DNA from: an uncultured Lutibacter sp.
Lineage (GTDB): Bacteria; Bacteroidota; Bacteroidia; Flavobacteriales; Flavobacteriaceae
Length of the DNA stretch: 8,543 bases
Reading direction: 5' to 3'
Assembly (NCBI GenBank): GCA_913061425.1
Contig: CAJXUO010000037.1
Coordinates: 1-8,543, forward strand
The first letter of the stretch is position 1, and each line of letters opens with the position of its first letter. Both the position numbers and the translations under genes were made by a program. The notes below the pieces were generated by a model, which had not been told where the DNA came from, made no database searches, and worked only from the letters and a program-made list of their open reading frames with translations. Of the stretch, positions 1 through 6,964 are shown piece after piece.

Positions 1-44
1 ATGTAGAGAGGTCTCGTGGGCTCGGAGATGTGTATAAGAGACAG
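1..44 (+). other. Illumina Nextera i7 adapter carried into the assembly (not genomic)
   Basis: Bases 11-44 match the Nextera read-2 transposase adapter, beginning GTCTCGTGGGCTCGG and ending in the 19-bp Tn5 mosaic end AGATGTGTATAAGAGACAG at 26-44. Bases 3-10 (GTAGAGAG) match the i7 index N707 as written in the adapter, and bases 1-2 (AT) fit the end of the P7 arm before the index. The run is GC-rich while everything after base 45 is AT-rich. This is recognised from memory of the standard oligo set rather than by a search. The organism's own DNA begins at base 45. Confidence 0.97.
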
Positions 45-763
45 ATTTTAAATATATCATAGTTCCAAGTCAATTTGAGTTTCAGAATAATGCTGGAGAT
101 TTTCAGTTAAATGAATTGACTAAATTTTTATTTAATAAAAATGGATTTATAACTTTGCTAAGTACAGAGGTGTTTCCAAAAGATTTAGGAGAAAACAACT
201 GTTTAGCATTAACGGCTCATTTGAGAAAACAATCATCACTTTTTACCATCAAAATGAAATATGATTTGGTAAACTGCTATAATGAAATAATTTTCACATC
301 AGTAGAATCTCCTTCAAAAAATAAGGATTATGGAAGGGCATACCATGAATCAATCAAGAAAACTTTTAAAAGTATAGAGATGTTGAATTACAAGTATTCT
401 GAAAAAGAGAAGACTGTATTTGAAGAAAAGGTAGCAGTTGTAGAAGATAAAATTGTTTTTAAAGAAGAAAAAATAAGTAAAATCATTGAGGAAGTTGAAA
501 AAATAGTTGAAGTCGTAAATGAGCCTGAATTGGTTGCGAAAGAAATAAGTAGTGATTTATTATATGCACAAGAAACGAATGGTGGATATCAGTTAATAGA
601 TAGTACTCCAAGATTAATGTACACTTTGCAAGCTACGAGTCTCAAGGATGTTTATATACTTAAAAACAAAAAAGGAATTTTATTTAAACAAAATGAAAAA
701 TGGTTTGTTGAATATTATTTAAATAAAAAATTGATTAAAAAGGAGTTAACTATTAAATTTTAA
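45..763 (+). CDS. 5'-truncated flavobacterial protein of unknown function
   Basis: The frame is open from the first genomic base; the first full codon is at 47. It gives 238 visible residues before TAA at 761-763. A TTG at 116 could be taken as a start, but the 23 codons before it read as ordinary protein (FKYIIVPSQFEFQNNAGDFQ...), so the true start and probably a signal peptide lie beyond the contig end. Numbering from codon 47, an N-terminal domain of about 100 residues (YIIVPSQFEF...LTKFLFNKNGF...) is followed by a Glu/Lys/Val-rich charged linker at roughly 120-170, possibly helical. A compact C-terminal part then runs from LLYAQETNGG through TLQATSLKDVYILKNKKGI to KWFVEYYLNKK. The layout resembles a hypothetical protein common in Flavobacteriaceae; I know of no assigned function. 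Its stop overlaps that of convergent rarA. Confidence 0.8.
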
Positions 764-2031
764 TAATTATATTTCTCCCAACGTTTCTTTAAAAGTTCTC
801 TAAAGTTATTTTCTCTGGTGTTATTTCCAGGTTCATATAGTTTTGTGTTTGCAATTTCTTCAGGCAAAAATTCTTGAACTACAAAGTTATTCTTATAACT
901 GTGTGAATATTTATAGTCTTTACCATAATCTAAATCTTTCATTAATTTTGTTGGAGCATTTCTTAAATGTAAAGGAATTGATAAATCTCCTGTTTCTTGA
1001 ACCAATTTTTGAGCTTTACCAATTGCTTCATAAGAAGCATTACTTTTAGGCGAATTCGCTAAATATATTGCACATTGACTCAAAATTATTCTTGATTCAG
1101 GGTAGCCAATTATACTAACTGCTTGAAATGTATTATTTGCCATAATAAGTGCAGTTGGGTTAGCATTACCAATATCTTCTGATGCTGAAATGAGTAGCCT
1201 ACGTGCTATAAATTTAACATCTTCACCACCTTCAATCATTCTAGCCAACCAATAAACAGCAGCATTTGGATCACTTCCTCTAATTGATTTTATAAATGCA
1301 GAAATAATGTCATAATGTTGTTCACCAGTTTTATCATAACGCGCCATATTTTTTTGAACACGTTCCATCACAAAATCATCTGTTATTGTAATCTCATTAT
1401 TTTCTGATGAAACTAATAATTCGAAAATGTTTAAGAGTTTCCTAGCATCTCCTCCTGAAAGTCTAATAAGAGCATCTGTTTCTTTTAGTTTAATTTTCTT
1501 TTTTGAAAGAATAACATCTTCTTTTATCGCTCTTTTTAGTAAGGCAATTAAATCATCTTTTTCAAATGAGTTTAAGATATAAACCTGACAACGTGATAGA
1601 AGTGCAGGGATTACCTCAAAACTAGGATTTTCAGTCGTAGCGCCAATTAAAGTCACCCAACCTTTTTCGACAGCACCAAGTAGAGAATCTTGTTGAGATT
1701 TACTAAATCTATGAATTTCATCAATAAATAAAATCGGATTTTGTGTTGTAAATAATCCACCACTATTTTTTGCTTTTTCGATAACATCTCTAATATCTTT
1801 CACACCAGAATTTATGGCGCTCAATGAATAAAATGGACGTTTAGACTCAGTAGCAATAATGTTTGCTAATGTAGTTTTTCCAATTCCAGGAGGTCCCCAA
1901 AGTATTAAAGAAGGTATAATTCCACGTTTGATATGCTGTGTCAAATATCCTTTATCACCAACAAGATGTTGTTGACTTATATAGTCCTCTAAATTTTTAG
2001 GTCTTATTCTTTCTGCCAATGGTTCATTCAT
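760..2031 (-). CDS. rarA: Replication-associated recombination protein A (RarA/MgsA/WRNIP1 family AAA+ ATPase)
   Basis: This 423-aa protein has the usual length and order of the family. The AAA+ ATPase core carries Walker [10 protein letters not shown] (46-54), Walker B LFIDE (101-105) in the family string FIDEIHRF, sensor 1 GATTENPS (130-137), an arginine finger at SRC (146-148) and sensor 2 [10 protein letters not shown] (192-201). The C-terminal tetramerisation/MgsA region follows, with [16 protein letters not shown] (250-265), [17 protein letters not shown] (276-292) and HLRNAP (355-360). RarA is a cytoplasmic clamp-loader-like ATPase that acts at stalled forks and DNA ends and interacts with SSB in model bacteria; this role is inferred from the family. 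The ATG at 2031 gives the expected N-terminus [20 protein letters not shown]. All key ATPase motifs are intact. It is divergent from the rhomboid gene and convergent with the upstream partial gene. Confidence 0.97.
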   Translation of the reverse strand: MNEPLAERIRPKNLEDYISQQHLVGDKGYLTQHIKRGIIPSLILWGPPGIGKTTLANIIATESKRPFYSLSAINSGVKDIRDVIEKAKNSGGLFTTQNPILFIDEIHRFSKSQQDSLLGAVEKGWVTLIGATTENPSFEVIPALLSRCQVYILNSFEKDDLIALLKRAIKEDVILSKKKIKLKETDALIRLSGGDARKLLNIFELLVSSENNEITITDDFVMERVQKNMARYDKTGEQHYDIISAFIKSIRGSDPNAAVYWLARMIEGGEDVKFIARRLLISASEDIGNANPTALIMANNTFQAVSIIGYPESRIILSQCAIYLANSPKSNASYEAIGKAQKLVQETGDLSIPLHLRNAPTKLMKDLDYGKDYKYSHSYKNNFVVQEFLPEEIANTKLYEPGNNTRENNFRELLKKRWEKYNY

Positions 2032-2128
2032 AGCATAAAAATAGTAGTTTTATAGATAATTTTCACATCAATACTGACAATATTTCAGATGATAAGATTT
2101 TGGAAGCATTTTTGACTAAAGTATACAC
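2032..2128. promoter_or_regulatory. Divergent spacer that must hold the rarA and rhomboid promoters
   Basis: This 97-bp AT-rich gap lies between two divergent starts, so both promoters are expected here. I see no clean TAnnTTTG box for either direction. The nearest forms are TAATTTTC (2057-2064) and TAAGATTTTG (2093-2102, box elements two bases too far apart), both on the plus strand. Neither start is preceded by a Shine-Dalgarno sequence. The assignment rests on gene layout rather than on a motif. Confidence 0.4.
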
Positions 2129-2803
2129 ATGGAAGAGCCAAAACGTTTTAAATTTAATAACTCTGTACTTGTAATACCATTTTTTTTGGTTTTTACAATT
2201 TGGCTTGTCTATTTGATTGAAATAAAATTTGTTTTCAATTTCAATAAATTTGGAGTGCTTCCAAGAAATTTTTCTGGGCTGAAAGGAGTTTTATTTTCTC
2301 CTTTCATTCATAGCGGTACTTCACACCTTATTAATAATTCAATACCACTATTTGTATTAACAAGTTCCTTATTCTTTTTTTATAATAAAATTGCTCCTAA
2401 AATACTGATCATTGGCACATTGTTTACAGGACTATTAACGTGGATTATTGCAAGAGAAGCATACCACATTGGAGCAAGTGGAGTTGTATACCTCTTATTT
2501 AGTTTTATTTTTTTTAGTGGTATTATTAGAAAGCACTTTAGATTAACAGCACTTTCATTGGCAGTTATTTTTCTATACGGAAGTATGATTTGGTATGTTT
2601 TTCCAATCAAAGAGAAAATTTCTTGGGAAGGACATTTATCAGGTTTTATTGTCGGATTAATTCTAGCAATAGTTTATAAAAATGCTGGACCACAAAAACC
2701 AGTACATATTTTTAAAGAAACTGAGTTTGACTTACAGTTTGATGAAGAAGGGAACTTTACACCAAAAAAGGAAGTCGATACAGAGGCTATAACAAACAAT
2801 TAG
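2129..2803 (+). CDS. Rhomboid family intramembrane serine protease
   Basis: This 224-aa polytopic membrane protein has the rhomboid catalytic signature: the nucleophile Ser117 in GASG (115-118) and His169 in GHLSG (168-172), plus the oxyanion-hole motif HLINN (66-70), whose HxxxN spacing matches His150/Asn154 of E. coli GlpG. Hydrophobic stretches at about 12-31, 72-85, 91-108, 117-133, 139-157 and 169-184 fit the six-helix rhomboid core. A hydrophilic tail (about 186-224) with an acidic stretch around 198-210 follows the last helix. Such enzymes cleave transmembrane segments of other membrane proteins in the inner membrane; the substrate cannot be inferred here. The ATG at 2129 is followed by a basic N-terminus. 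The gene ends 2 bp from the stop of convergent rlmB. Confidence 0.93.
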   Translation: MEEPKRFKFNNSVLVIPFFLVFTIWLVYLIEIKFVFNFNKFGVLPRNFSGLKGVLFSPFIHSGTSHLINNSIPLFVLTSSLFFFYNKIAPKILIIGTLFTGLLTWIIAREAYHIGASGVVYLLFSFIFFSGIIRKHFRLTALSLAVIFLYGSMIWYVFPIKEKISWEGHLSGFIVGLILAIVYKNAGPQKPVHIFKETEFDLQFDEEGNFTPKKEVDTEAITNN

Positions 2804-2805
2804 AA

Positions 2806-3549
2806 TTAACGCATCCTTTGCCTTACCGCTTCGTATAAAAACGCTCCACACGCTACAGAAACGTTTAGAGATTCTATAGTACCTAATAAAGGTAATTTTG
2901 CTTTAGCATCCACCATTTTTAATATTGATGGATTTACACCACGATGTTCAGAACCCATGATAATTGCACTAGGTTGAGTGAAATCAACATCATAAACGGT
3001 GTCTTCAGTTTTTTCAGTCGCAGCGATTAATTTGATATCAGAAGCTTGTAATAAGAACATAGCGTCTTTTAAATGATTCACTCTACAAATTGGTACTTTA
3101 AAAGCAGCACCAGCAGAAGTTTTAATTGCATCAGCATTTAATGGAGCGCTTCCTTGATTTTGAATTACAATTCCATTTACTCCAGTACATTCTGCAGTTC
3201 TAATAATTGCACCAAAATTTCTTACATCCGTTAATTGATCTAACAATAAGAATAGGGGAGTTGCACCACTTTTGAGGGTCTTGTTTATCAATTCTTCTAA
3301 ATCATAAAAGTCAATTGGTGAAATTGTAGCAACTACTCCTTGATGATTGCTGTTTTTTGATAAGTGGTTTAATTTTTCAATTGGAACAAAACTTGTTGAA
3401 ATATTATGTTCCTTTATCATTGAATTTAATTCAGAAAATAAACTTCCTTTTAAATCTTTTTGTAAATATACTTTTTGAATTGTTGCGTTAGAATCTATTG
3501 CTTCAATTACAGCTCTAATACCAAAAATTTTTGATGATGTATTTTCCAT
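2806..3549 (-). CDS. rlmB: 23S rRNA (guanosine-2'-O-)-methyltransferase RlmB / TrmH-family SPOUT methyltransferase
   Basis: With the start at 3549 the protein has 247 aa. An N-terminal SpoU substrate-binding domain (about 6-79, KIFGIRAVIEAI...NHQGVVA) precedes the SPOUT knot domain. The three TrmH motifs are intact: motif 1 DQLTDVRNFGAIIRTAE (104-120, Asn111 and Arg117), motif 2 IIMGSEHRGV (196-205) and motif 3 LPLLGTIESLNVSVACGAF (219-237). The family transfers a methyl group from SAM to a ribose 2'-OH; RlmB modifies G2251 of 23S rRNA in the peptidyl-transferase P loop. The frame extends to an ATG at 3579, but those ten codons (MDFYFVYICT) overlap a terminator stem and the promoter box. MENTSSKIFGIRAV is therefore the better start. 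A paralogous TrmH-family specificity cannot be fully excluded. Confidence 0.92.
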   Translation of the reverse strand: MENTSSKIFGIRAVIEAIDSNATIQKVYLQKDLKGSLFSELNSMIKEHNISTSFVPIEKLNHLSKNSNHQGVVATISPIDFYDLEELINKTLKSGATPLFLLLDQLTDVRNFGAIIRTAECTGVNGIVIQNQGSAPLNADAIKTSAGAAFKVPICRVNHLKDAMFLLQASDIKLIAATEKTEDTVYDVDFTQPSAIIMGSEHRGVNPSILKMVDAKAKLPLLGTIESLNVSVACGAFLYEAVRQRMR

Positions 3550-3553
3550 TGTG

Positions 3554-3561
3554 CAAATGTA
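3554..3561 (-). promoter_or_regulatory. Bacteroidota -7 promoter box for rlmB (TACATTTG)
   Basis: The minus strand reads TACATTTG, a perfect match to the Bacteroidota sigma-A -7 consensus TAnnTTTG. Only four bases (CACA) separate it from the ATG at 3549. The transcript is therefore predicted to start at or within a few bases of the start codon, giving a leaderless or nearly leaderless mRNA. No convincing -33 TTG-type box lies at the usual distance upstream, where the sequence is the preceding terminator stem. Confidence 0.6.
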
Positions 3562-3570
3562 TACAAAATA

Positions 3571-3600
3571 AAAATCCATCTCGTTTTAGAGATGGATTTT
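3571..3600 (-). terminator. Intrinsic terminator after the arylsulfotransferase-like gene
   Basis: A perfect 12-bp inverted repeat, AAAATCCATCTC (3571-3582) and GAGATGGATTTT (3589-3600), encloses a 6-base loop. On the minus strand the stem is followed by a T-rich run (GATTTTTATTTTG). It starts 18 bp after the stop at 3619, so it ends the transcript of the 546-aa gene before the rlmB promoter. Confidence 0.85.
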
Positions 3601-3618
3601 ATTTAAACTAATTTTTAT

Positions 3619-5259
3619 TTATTGTTTTATAAATTTTTTATTTCCAAATTTCCCATCAGAATAAAATTTCATAAAATATATTCCAGTTGATATATTTTTA
3701 AGACTAATCGTTTTTTTGTTTCGTTCAGAGAGTATTAATTTTCCATAAACGTTAAAAACTTCAATTTTATCAATATTTAAGTCTGTAGAAAGAGATATTA
3801 TATCTGAAGTTGGATTCGGGTATATTGAAACTTGATTAGATATAGAATAATTATCTACAGATAGTATTTGACAATCGCTTATATCAAAATCTAACTCAAT
3901 AGGATCTCCAGGAGTTAAATCTCTTCCATTAAAAGCAGCATATGTTTCATCAAACCTGAGAGCTCTAAAGACTAGATTGAATGATGGAATATCACCTTGT
4001 GTTAGTATGCCATTATTTGAGGTAACTGGATTTATATATTCCCAAACTATATTATTATTAGGATCAATTTCAAAAAAGTAACCAGAATCACCATCACAAA
4101 TAAGTGTATTTCCGTTAGGTAATCTTTGTCCACTTGACAAGATCGCTGAAAAGAAATTTGTTGGGTCATTTGGATCTGTATATTGCCATTCTGCAACTAC
4201 TGGTAGATATCCATTAGTGTCATAAGTATAAACTCCAGGGCTACTTACAGGAGGGTCTATTATGTCTATAGATGAATAAATCGCATCAGCTCTAGCACCG
4301 CCATTATTGTAAATTATTAATTTACCTGCATCAGTTAATCCGTCGGCTATCCAATGCGGATAATGTTGACCAAACAAAGTTCTATCATCCGGAGTTCCAT
4401 GGTCATATGCCTCTAAATTCCCCCATCGATACAAGAAATCTCCACCTTTACCATAGGCTCCACCTGAGTGTAAACTAGCTTCTGCTGTAGTTGTAGAGTG
4501 ATCAATGATATAAATTTCACTTAAAATTCTTGAACTCATCACAATTTGATCTAATGTAGCATTGTACTGAATTGAATTCATGTGCAACCAATTGGCTGGA
4601 AATTTGTCACTATTCAAGTAATTGATATCAAGCAATTGCTCGTTGTCTGCTATGACTCCAAAATTATCTTTAGTAGCATCAAAATCTTGAATTAAATGAT
4701 CATTAATATTCCATTCCCAAACAACATTTGCTTGGTCTGTCCCTATTATTGGTTCCAATTCAACAATCTGCTCATTAAATAGTTTTCCATCTTCAAGTTG
4801 AGCAGGGTCTCTACCTGCTTGTATTGCTTCAGCCTGTGTCATAGTAGTAACAGCAAGCATTAATACGTTTCCGTTTGAGAGTGGGTATACATCATGATGT
4901 TGAGAAACTTCTGTTGTTGAATAAGTATATTCCCAAAGTAAGACTCCATCCCAATCGAATAATTCAATTTTACCACCAACACCTCCAAATGATATATCAT
5001 CATTGCTAATTTTCCCAGTCCTTAAAAGGTTGCCATTTTCTAGCAAGTATACTGATGCACTGGGAGTAAAGGTACTTGTCCATTCATGTACAACTTGACC
5101 ACAATTATTTATAAGATACGTTTGTGTAGAAGAAAGTGGAGCCAACAATGTGTAACCGTTATATGAACCTGCATCATTTCTTAATACTCCAACAGTATTT
5201 TGGCTAATAGAACTATAGCTAAAAAAAATAGATAATAATAGTATGTAATATTTTTTCAT
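3619..5259 (-). CDS. Arylsulfotransferase (ASST) family beta-propeller protein with T9SS type A sorting domain
   Basis: This 546-aa protein begins with a signal peptide (about 1-20, MKKYYILLLSIFFSYSSISQ). Propeller-like blades follow, with repeated hairpins such as LLENGNLL, YPLSNGNVLML and RLPNGNTLI, each paired with a W-E-W/Y strand (LLWEYTY, VVWEWNI, IVWEYIN). Family strings visible are SQHHDVYPLSNGN (119-131), NWLHMNSIQYN (223-233), IDHSTTTAEA (252-261), GKGGDFLYRWGN (270-281) and GQHYPHWI (297-304); the catalytic His is probably among these. The C-terminal T9SS domain (about 474-546) has YPNPTSD (480-486), VYGKLIL and STGIYFMKF and ends KKFIKQ. ASST enzymes move sulfate between phenolic acceptors without PAPS; activity here is inferred from family only. 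T9SS export would place it outside the cell or on its surface. Terminators flank it on both sides, suggesting a single-gene transcript. Confidence 0.82.
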   Translation of the reverse strand: MKKYYILLLSIFFSYSSISQNTVGVLRNDAGSYNGYTLLAPLSSTQTYLINNCGQVVHEWTSTFTPSASVYLLENGNLLRTGKISNDDISFGGVGGKIELFDWDGVLLWEYTYSTTEVSQHHDVYPLSNGNVLMLAVTTMTQAEAIQAGRDPAQLEDGKLFNEQIVELEPIIGTDQANVVWEWNINDHLIQDFDATKDNFGVIADNEQLLDINYLNSDKFPANWLHMNSIQYNATLDQIVMSSRILSEIYIIDHSTTTAEASLHSGGAYGKGGDFLYRWGNLEAYDHGTPDDRTLFGQHYPHWIADGLTDAGKLIIYNNGGARADAIYSSIDIIDPPVSSPGVYTYDTNGYLPVVAEWQYTDPNDPTNFFSAILSSGQRLPNGNTLICDGDSGYFFEIDPNNNIVWEYINPVTSNNGILTQGDIPSFNLVFRALRFDETYAAFNGRDLTPGDPIELDFDISDCQILSVDNYSISNQVSIYPNPTSDIISLSTDLNIDKIEVFNVYGKLILSERNKKTISLKNISTGIYFMKFYSDGKFGNKKFIKQ

Positions 5260-5272
5260 ATTTGCTTAGTAG

Positions 5273-5299
5273 AAAAAAAGCCACCCTAAGGTGGCTTTT
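5273..5299 (-). terminator. Intrinsic terminator ending the SusCD-lipoprotein operon
   Basis: A perfect 10-bp stem, AAAAGCCACC (5276-5285) and GGTGGCTTTT (5290-5299), encloses a CTAA loop. On the minus strand the GC-rich arm GGTGGC is followed by an unbroken run of seven T (positions 5279 down to 5273), a textbook intrinsic terminator. It begins 21 bp after the stop of the 246-aa lipoprotein gene and ends 13 bp before the start of the next gene, leaving almost no room for a separate promoter. Confidence 0.92.
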
Positions 5300-5320
5300 A
5301 AATAATTATAAAGAATTGTT

Positions 5321-6061
5321 TTAATCACATGCACTAACTCCGCTTGTAATAACACCAACAGCAGGATAAGAAGCATCTGCATATACAGTTCCATCAGGTC
5401 CTGTAAGCGTATACTCTATCTCACCATCCCAGTCACCACTAATAAATTCGAAACTGTAATTAGCACCAACAGGTACTGCAATATCCCATAGATTGCTTGC
5501 GGCGTCTACTGAATAATCAGTTTCTACACCATCTGCAGTTAATCTAATTGCTGCACCATTCCATCCATCACCGTAAGTATCAATACCTTCAAGATTCCAT
5601 GTACAAAATACATAATCTACGATATTTATGTTTACAGTTACAGGAGTCATTGCTGCATTAGCAGTTCTTACATCTCCAATTTGAATTACAGCTGTTTCAT
5701 CACCTTCAATTTCTTCATCTGCAAAAACAGTAATTGATCCATTTCCAGTTGTATAACCAGCAGGAATAACAATTGATGAAGTCATTTCTAAATCATCAGC
5801 ATCAGCAGTTCCGCCAACTTGAGCAATATATAGTTTAATATCAACTATCTGAATTTCACTTAAAGATACAGTGTAATCATAAGTCATATCACCATTTGCT
5901 TCGTAAAAAATAACAGGGTTGGCAAATTCTAAACTAATATTGGCAGTTGTATTCGCAACCGTTAATTGACTTTCGCCAGTTTGGTCATCTGTATCACAAC
6001 TTACTATTGCTAAACTAAAAGCTAAAAGTAATATTGATTTTTTTATAAAATTTAATTTCAT
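5321..6061 (-). CDS. Surface lipoprotein, Calx-beta-like region plus DTYGDGWNG C-terminal domain
   Basis: This 246-aa protein has a lipoprotein signal peptide with lipobox LAIVSC, giving Cys22 at the mature N-terminus. The following residues DTDDQTGE are acidic, like the export signals that send Bacteroidota lipoproteins to the cell surface. Residues about 33-150 form a beta-rich region reminiscent of Calx-beta repeats (GGTADADDL, IVIPAGYTTGNGSITVFADEEIEGDETAVIQI, VNINIVD). From Cys153 onward is a second beta-domain with DTYGDGWNGA (161-170), NYSFEFISGDWDGEIEYTL (201-219) and a final ACD with Cys245; the two Cys could pair. The acidic Asp/Gly-rich motif suggests metal or ligand binding, but this is inference. 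It is the last gene of the SusCD operon, starting 23 bp after the previous stop, and probably helps surface recognition of the imported substrate. Confidence 0.75.
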   Translation of the reverse strand: MKLNFIKKSILLLAFSLAIVSCDTDDQTGESQLTVANTTANISLEFANPVIFYEANGDMTYDYTVSLSEIQIVDIKLYIAQVGGTADADDLEMTSSIVIPAGYTTGNGSITVFADEEIEGDETAVIQIGDVRTANAAMTPVTVNINIVDYVFCTWNLEGIDTYGDGWNGAAIRLTADGVETDYSVDAASNLWDIAVPVGANYSFEFISGDWDGEIEYTLTGPDGTVYADASYPAVGVITSGVSACD

Positions 6062-6084
6062 TTTATTTATATTTTAAATTTATA

Positions 6085-6936
6085 TTATAGTTTAATGTAT
6101 GTTCCAACACAATCGACTCCACCAGAAGCAAAATCAACATTATAGAATAATTGTAAATTACCTGTTGAACTATCAACTGAACCTACTTCTGTTCCCACTA
6201 CAGTATTAGAATAATACCCTTGAGCTAAACCTTGCTCAGGAACACTAAGTGCACCACATATATCTTGAAAGTCAAATCCTTGGTCTGGAGCAATTGATCC
6301 AACAGCCCAAGCATATGTTGATTCAGTTTTGTATAAACCAATACCTTTTTCTGAAATAACTTCATTAGGGAAATTAATATTATAACCATTACCAGAAATC
6401 ATAGTTAAGTTATAAGTACCAGCTAAATTAGATGAACAACTTATAGTAATTTTATAGGTACCGTCATTTGGTCCTGAATAAGAAACTCTTCCATCTGAAT
6501 GAGTCATCTTAGTTCTAAAAGTAATAACATCTCCAATTCTTAAATCACTAGCAGAAATACCAAGACCATTAATAAATTCTTCAGTTGTACTATAACTTAA
6601 AGAAAGTGGTAAAGTTGCATTTGAAGCAACAACTACATCGTTTCCAGAATTAATTGATTTAGTAATATCATAATTTACTACATCCATACCACCAGAAAGT
6701 AAAAACATCTCTATGTTTAATATAGATTCAGCAATTGCAACAGTTGCAGTAGCAAAATCTTGAGAAGAAGGAACTCCTAAAAGTTTTCCTTCACTATCAT
6801 TACGAACATCTACCATTCCACCACCTAATAAAGCAGTACCTGTTAATTGATCATCTGTATCAAAGTCAGCATTCTGTTCACAAGAGTAAAAGAAGACTAA
6901 AGTAAATACAACTAAAATATTTAATATTTTTTTCAT
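6085..6936 (-). CDS. SusCD-associated lipoprotein of unknown function
   Basis: This 283-aa protein has a signal peptide with lipobox VFFYSC, giving Cys19, followed by the acidic stretch EQNADFDTDD typical of surface-directed lipoproteins. Residues about 37-168 are beta-rich with the segment ISASDLRIGDVITFRTKMTH (127-146) followed by DGRVSYSGPNDG. This layout recurs in accessory lipoproteins encoded after SusD in Flavobacteriia. A second part starts at SSNLAGTYNLTMISGNGYN (168-186) and contains Cys227 and Cys276; Cys167 sits at the domain joint. No catalytic motif is apparent, so a SusE/SusF-like binding role is plausible but not demonstrated. It starts 28 bp after the susD stop, behind an A/T-only leader with no Shine-Dalgarno sequence, and is likely co-transcribed with susC and susD. 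Confidence 0.7.
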   Translation of the reverse strand: MKKILNILVVFTLVFFYSCEQNADFDTDDQLTGTALLGGGMVDVRNDSEGKLLGVPSSQDFATATVAIAESILNIEMFLLSGGMDVVNYDITKSINSGNDVVVASNATLPLSLSYSTTEEFINGLGISASDLRIGDVITFRTKMTHSDGRVSYSGPNDGTYKITISCSSNLAGTYNLTMISGNGYNINFPNEVISEKGIGLYKTESTYAWAVGSIAPDQGFDFQDICGALSVPEQGLAQGYYSNTVVGTEVGSVDSSTGNLQLFYNVDFASGGVDCVGTYIKL

Positions 6937-6964
6937 TATTTTTAATTTTTTAATTTATTTATTA

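Noticed and set aside
843..1049. Plus-strand open frame within rarA
   Set aside because: It is antisense to the conserved MgsA domain of rarA and its hydrophobic Leu-rich product has no independent support.
2093..2102. Possible -7 box TAAGATTTTG for the rhomboid gene
   Set aside because: The TA and TTTG parts are separated by four bases instead of two and no -33 element is clear, so it is not called as a promoter.
2380..2610. Minus-strand open frame within the rhomboid gene
   Set aside because: It is antisense to the segment encoding the catalytic Ser motif and shows no independent protein features.
3550..3579. N-terminal extension of RlmB starting at ATG 3579
   Set aside because: The extra ten residues overlap a terminator stem and the TACATTTG promoter box and precede the normal family N-terminus.
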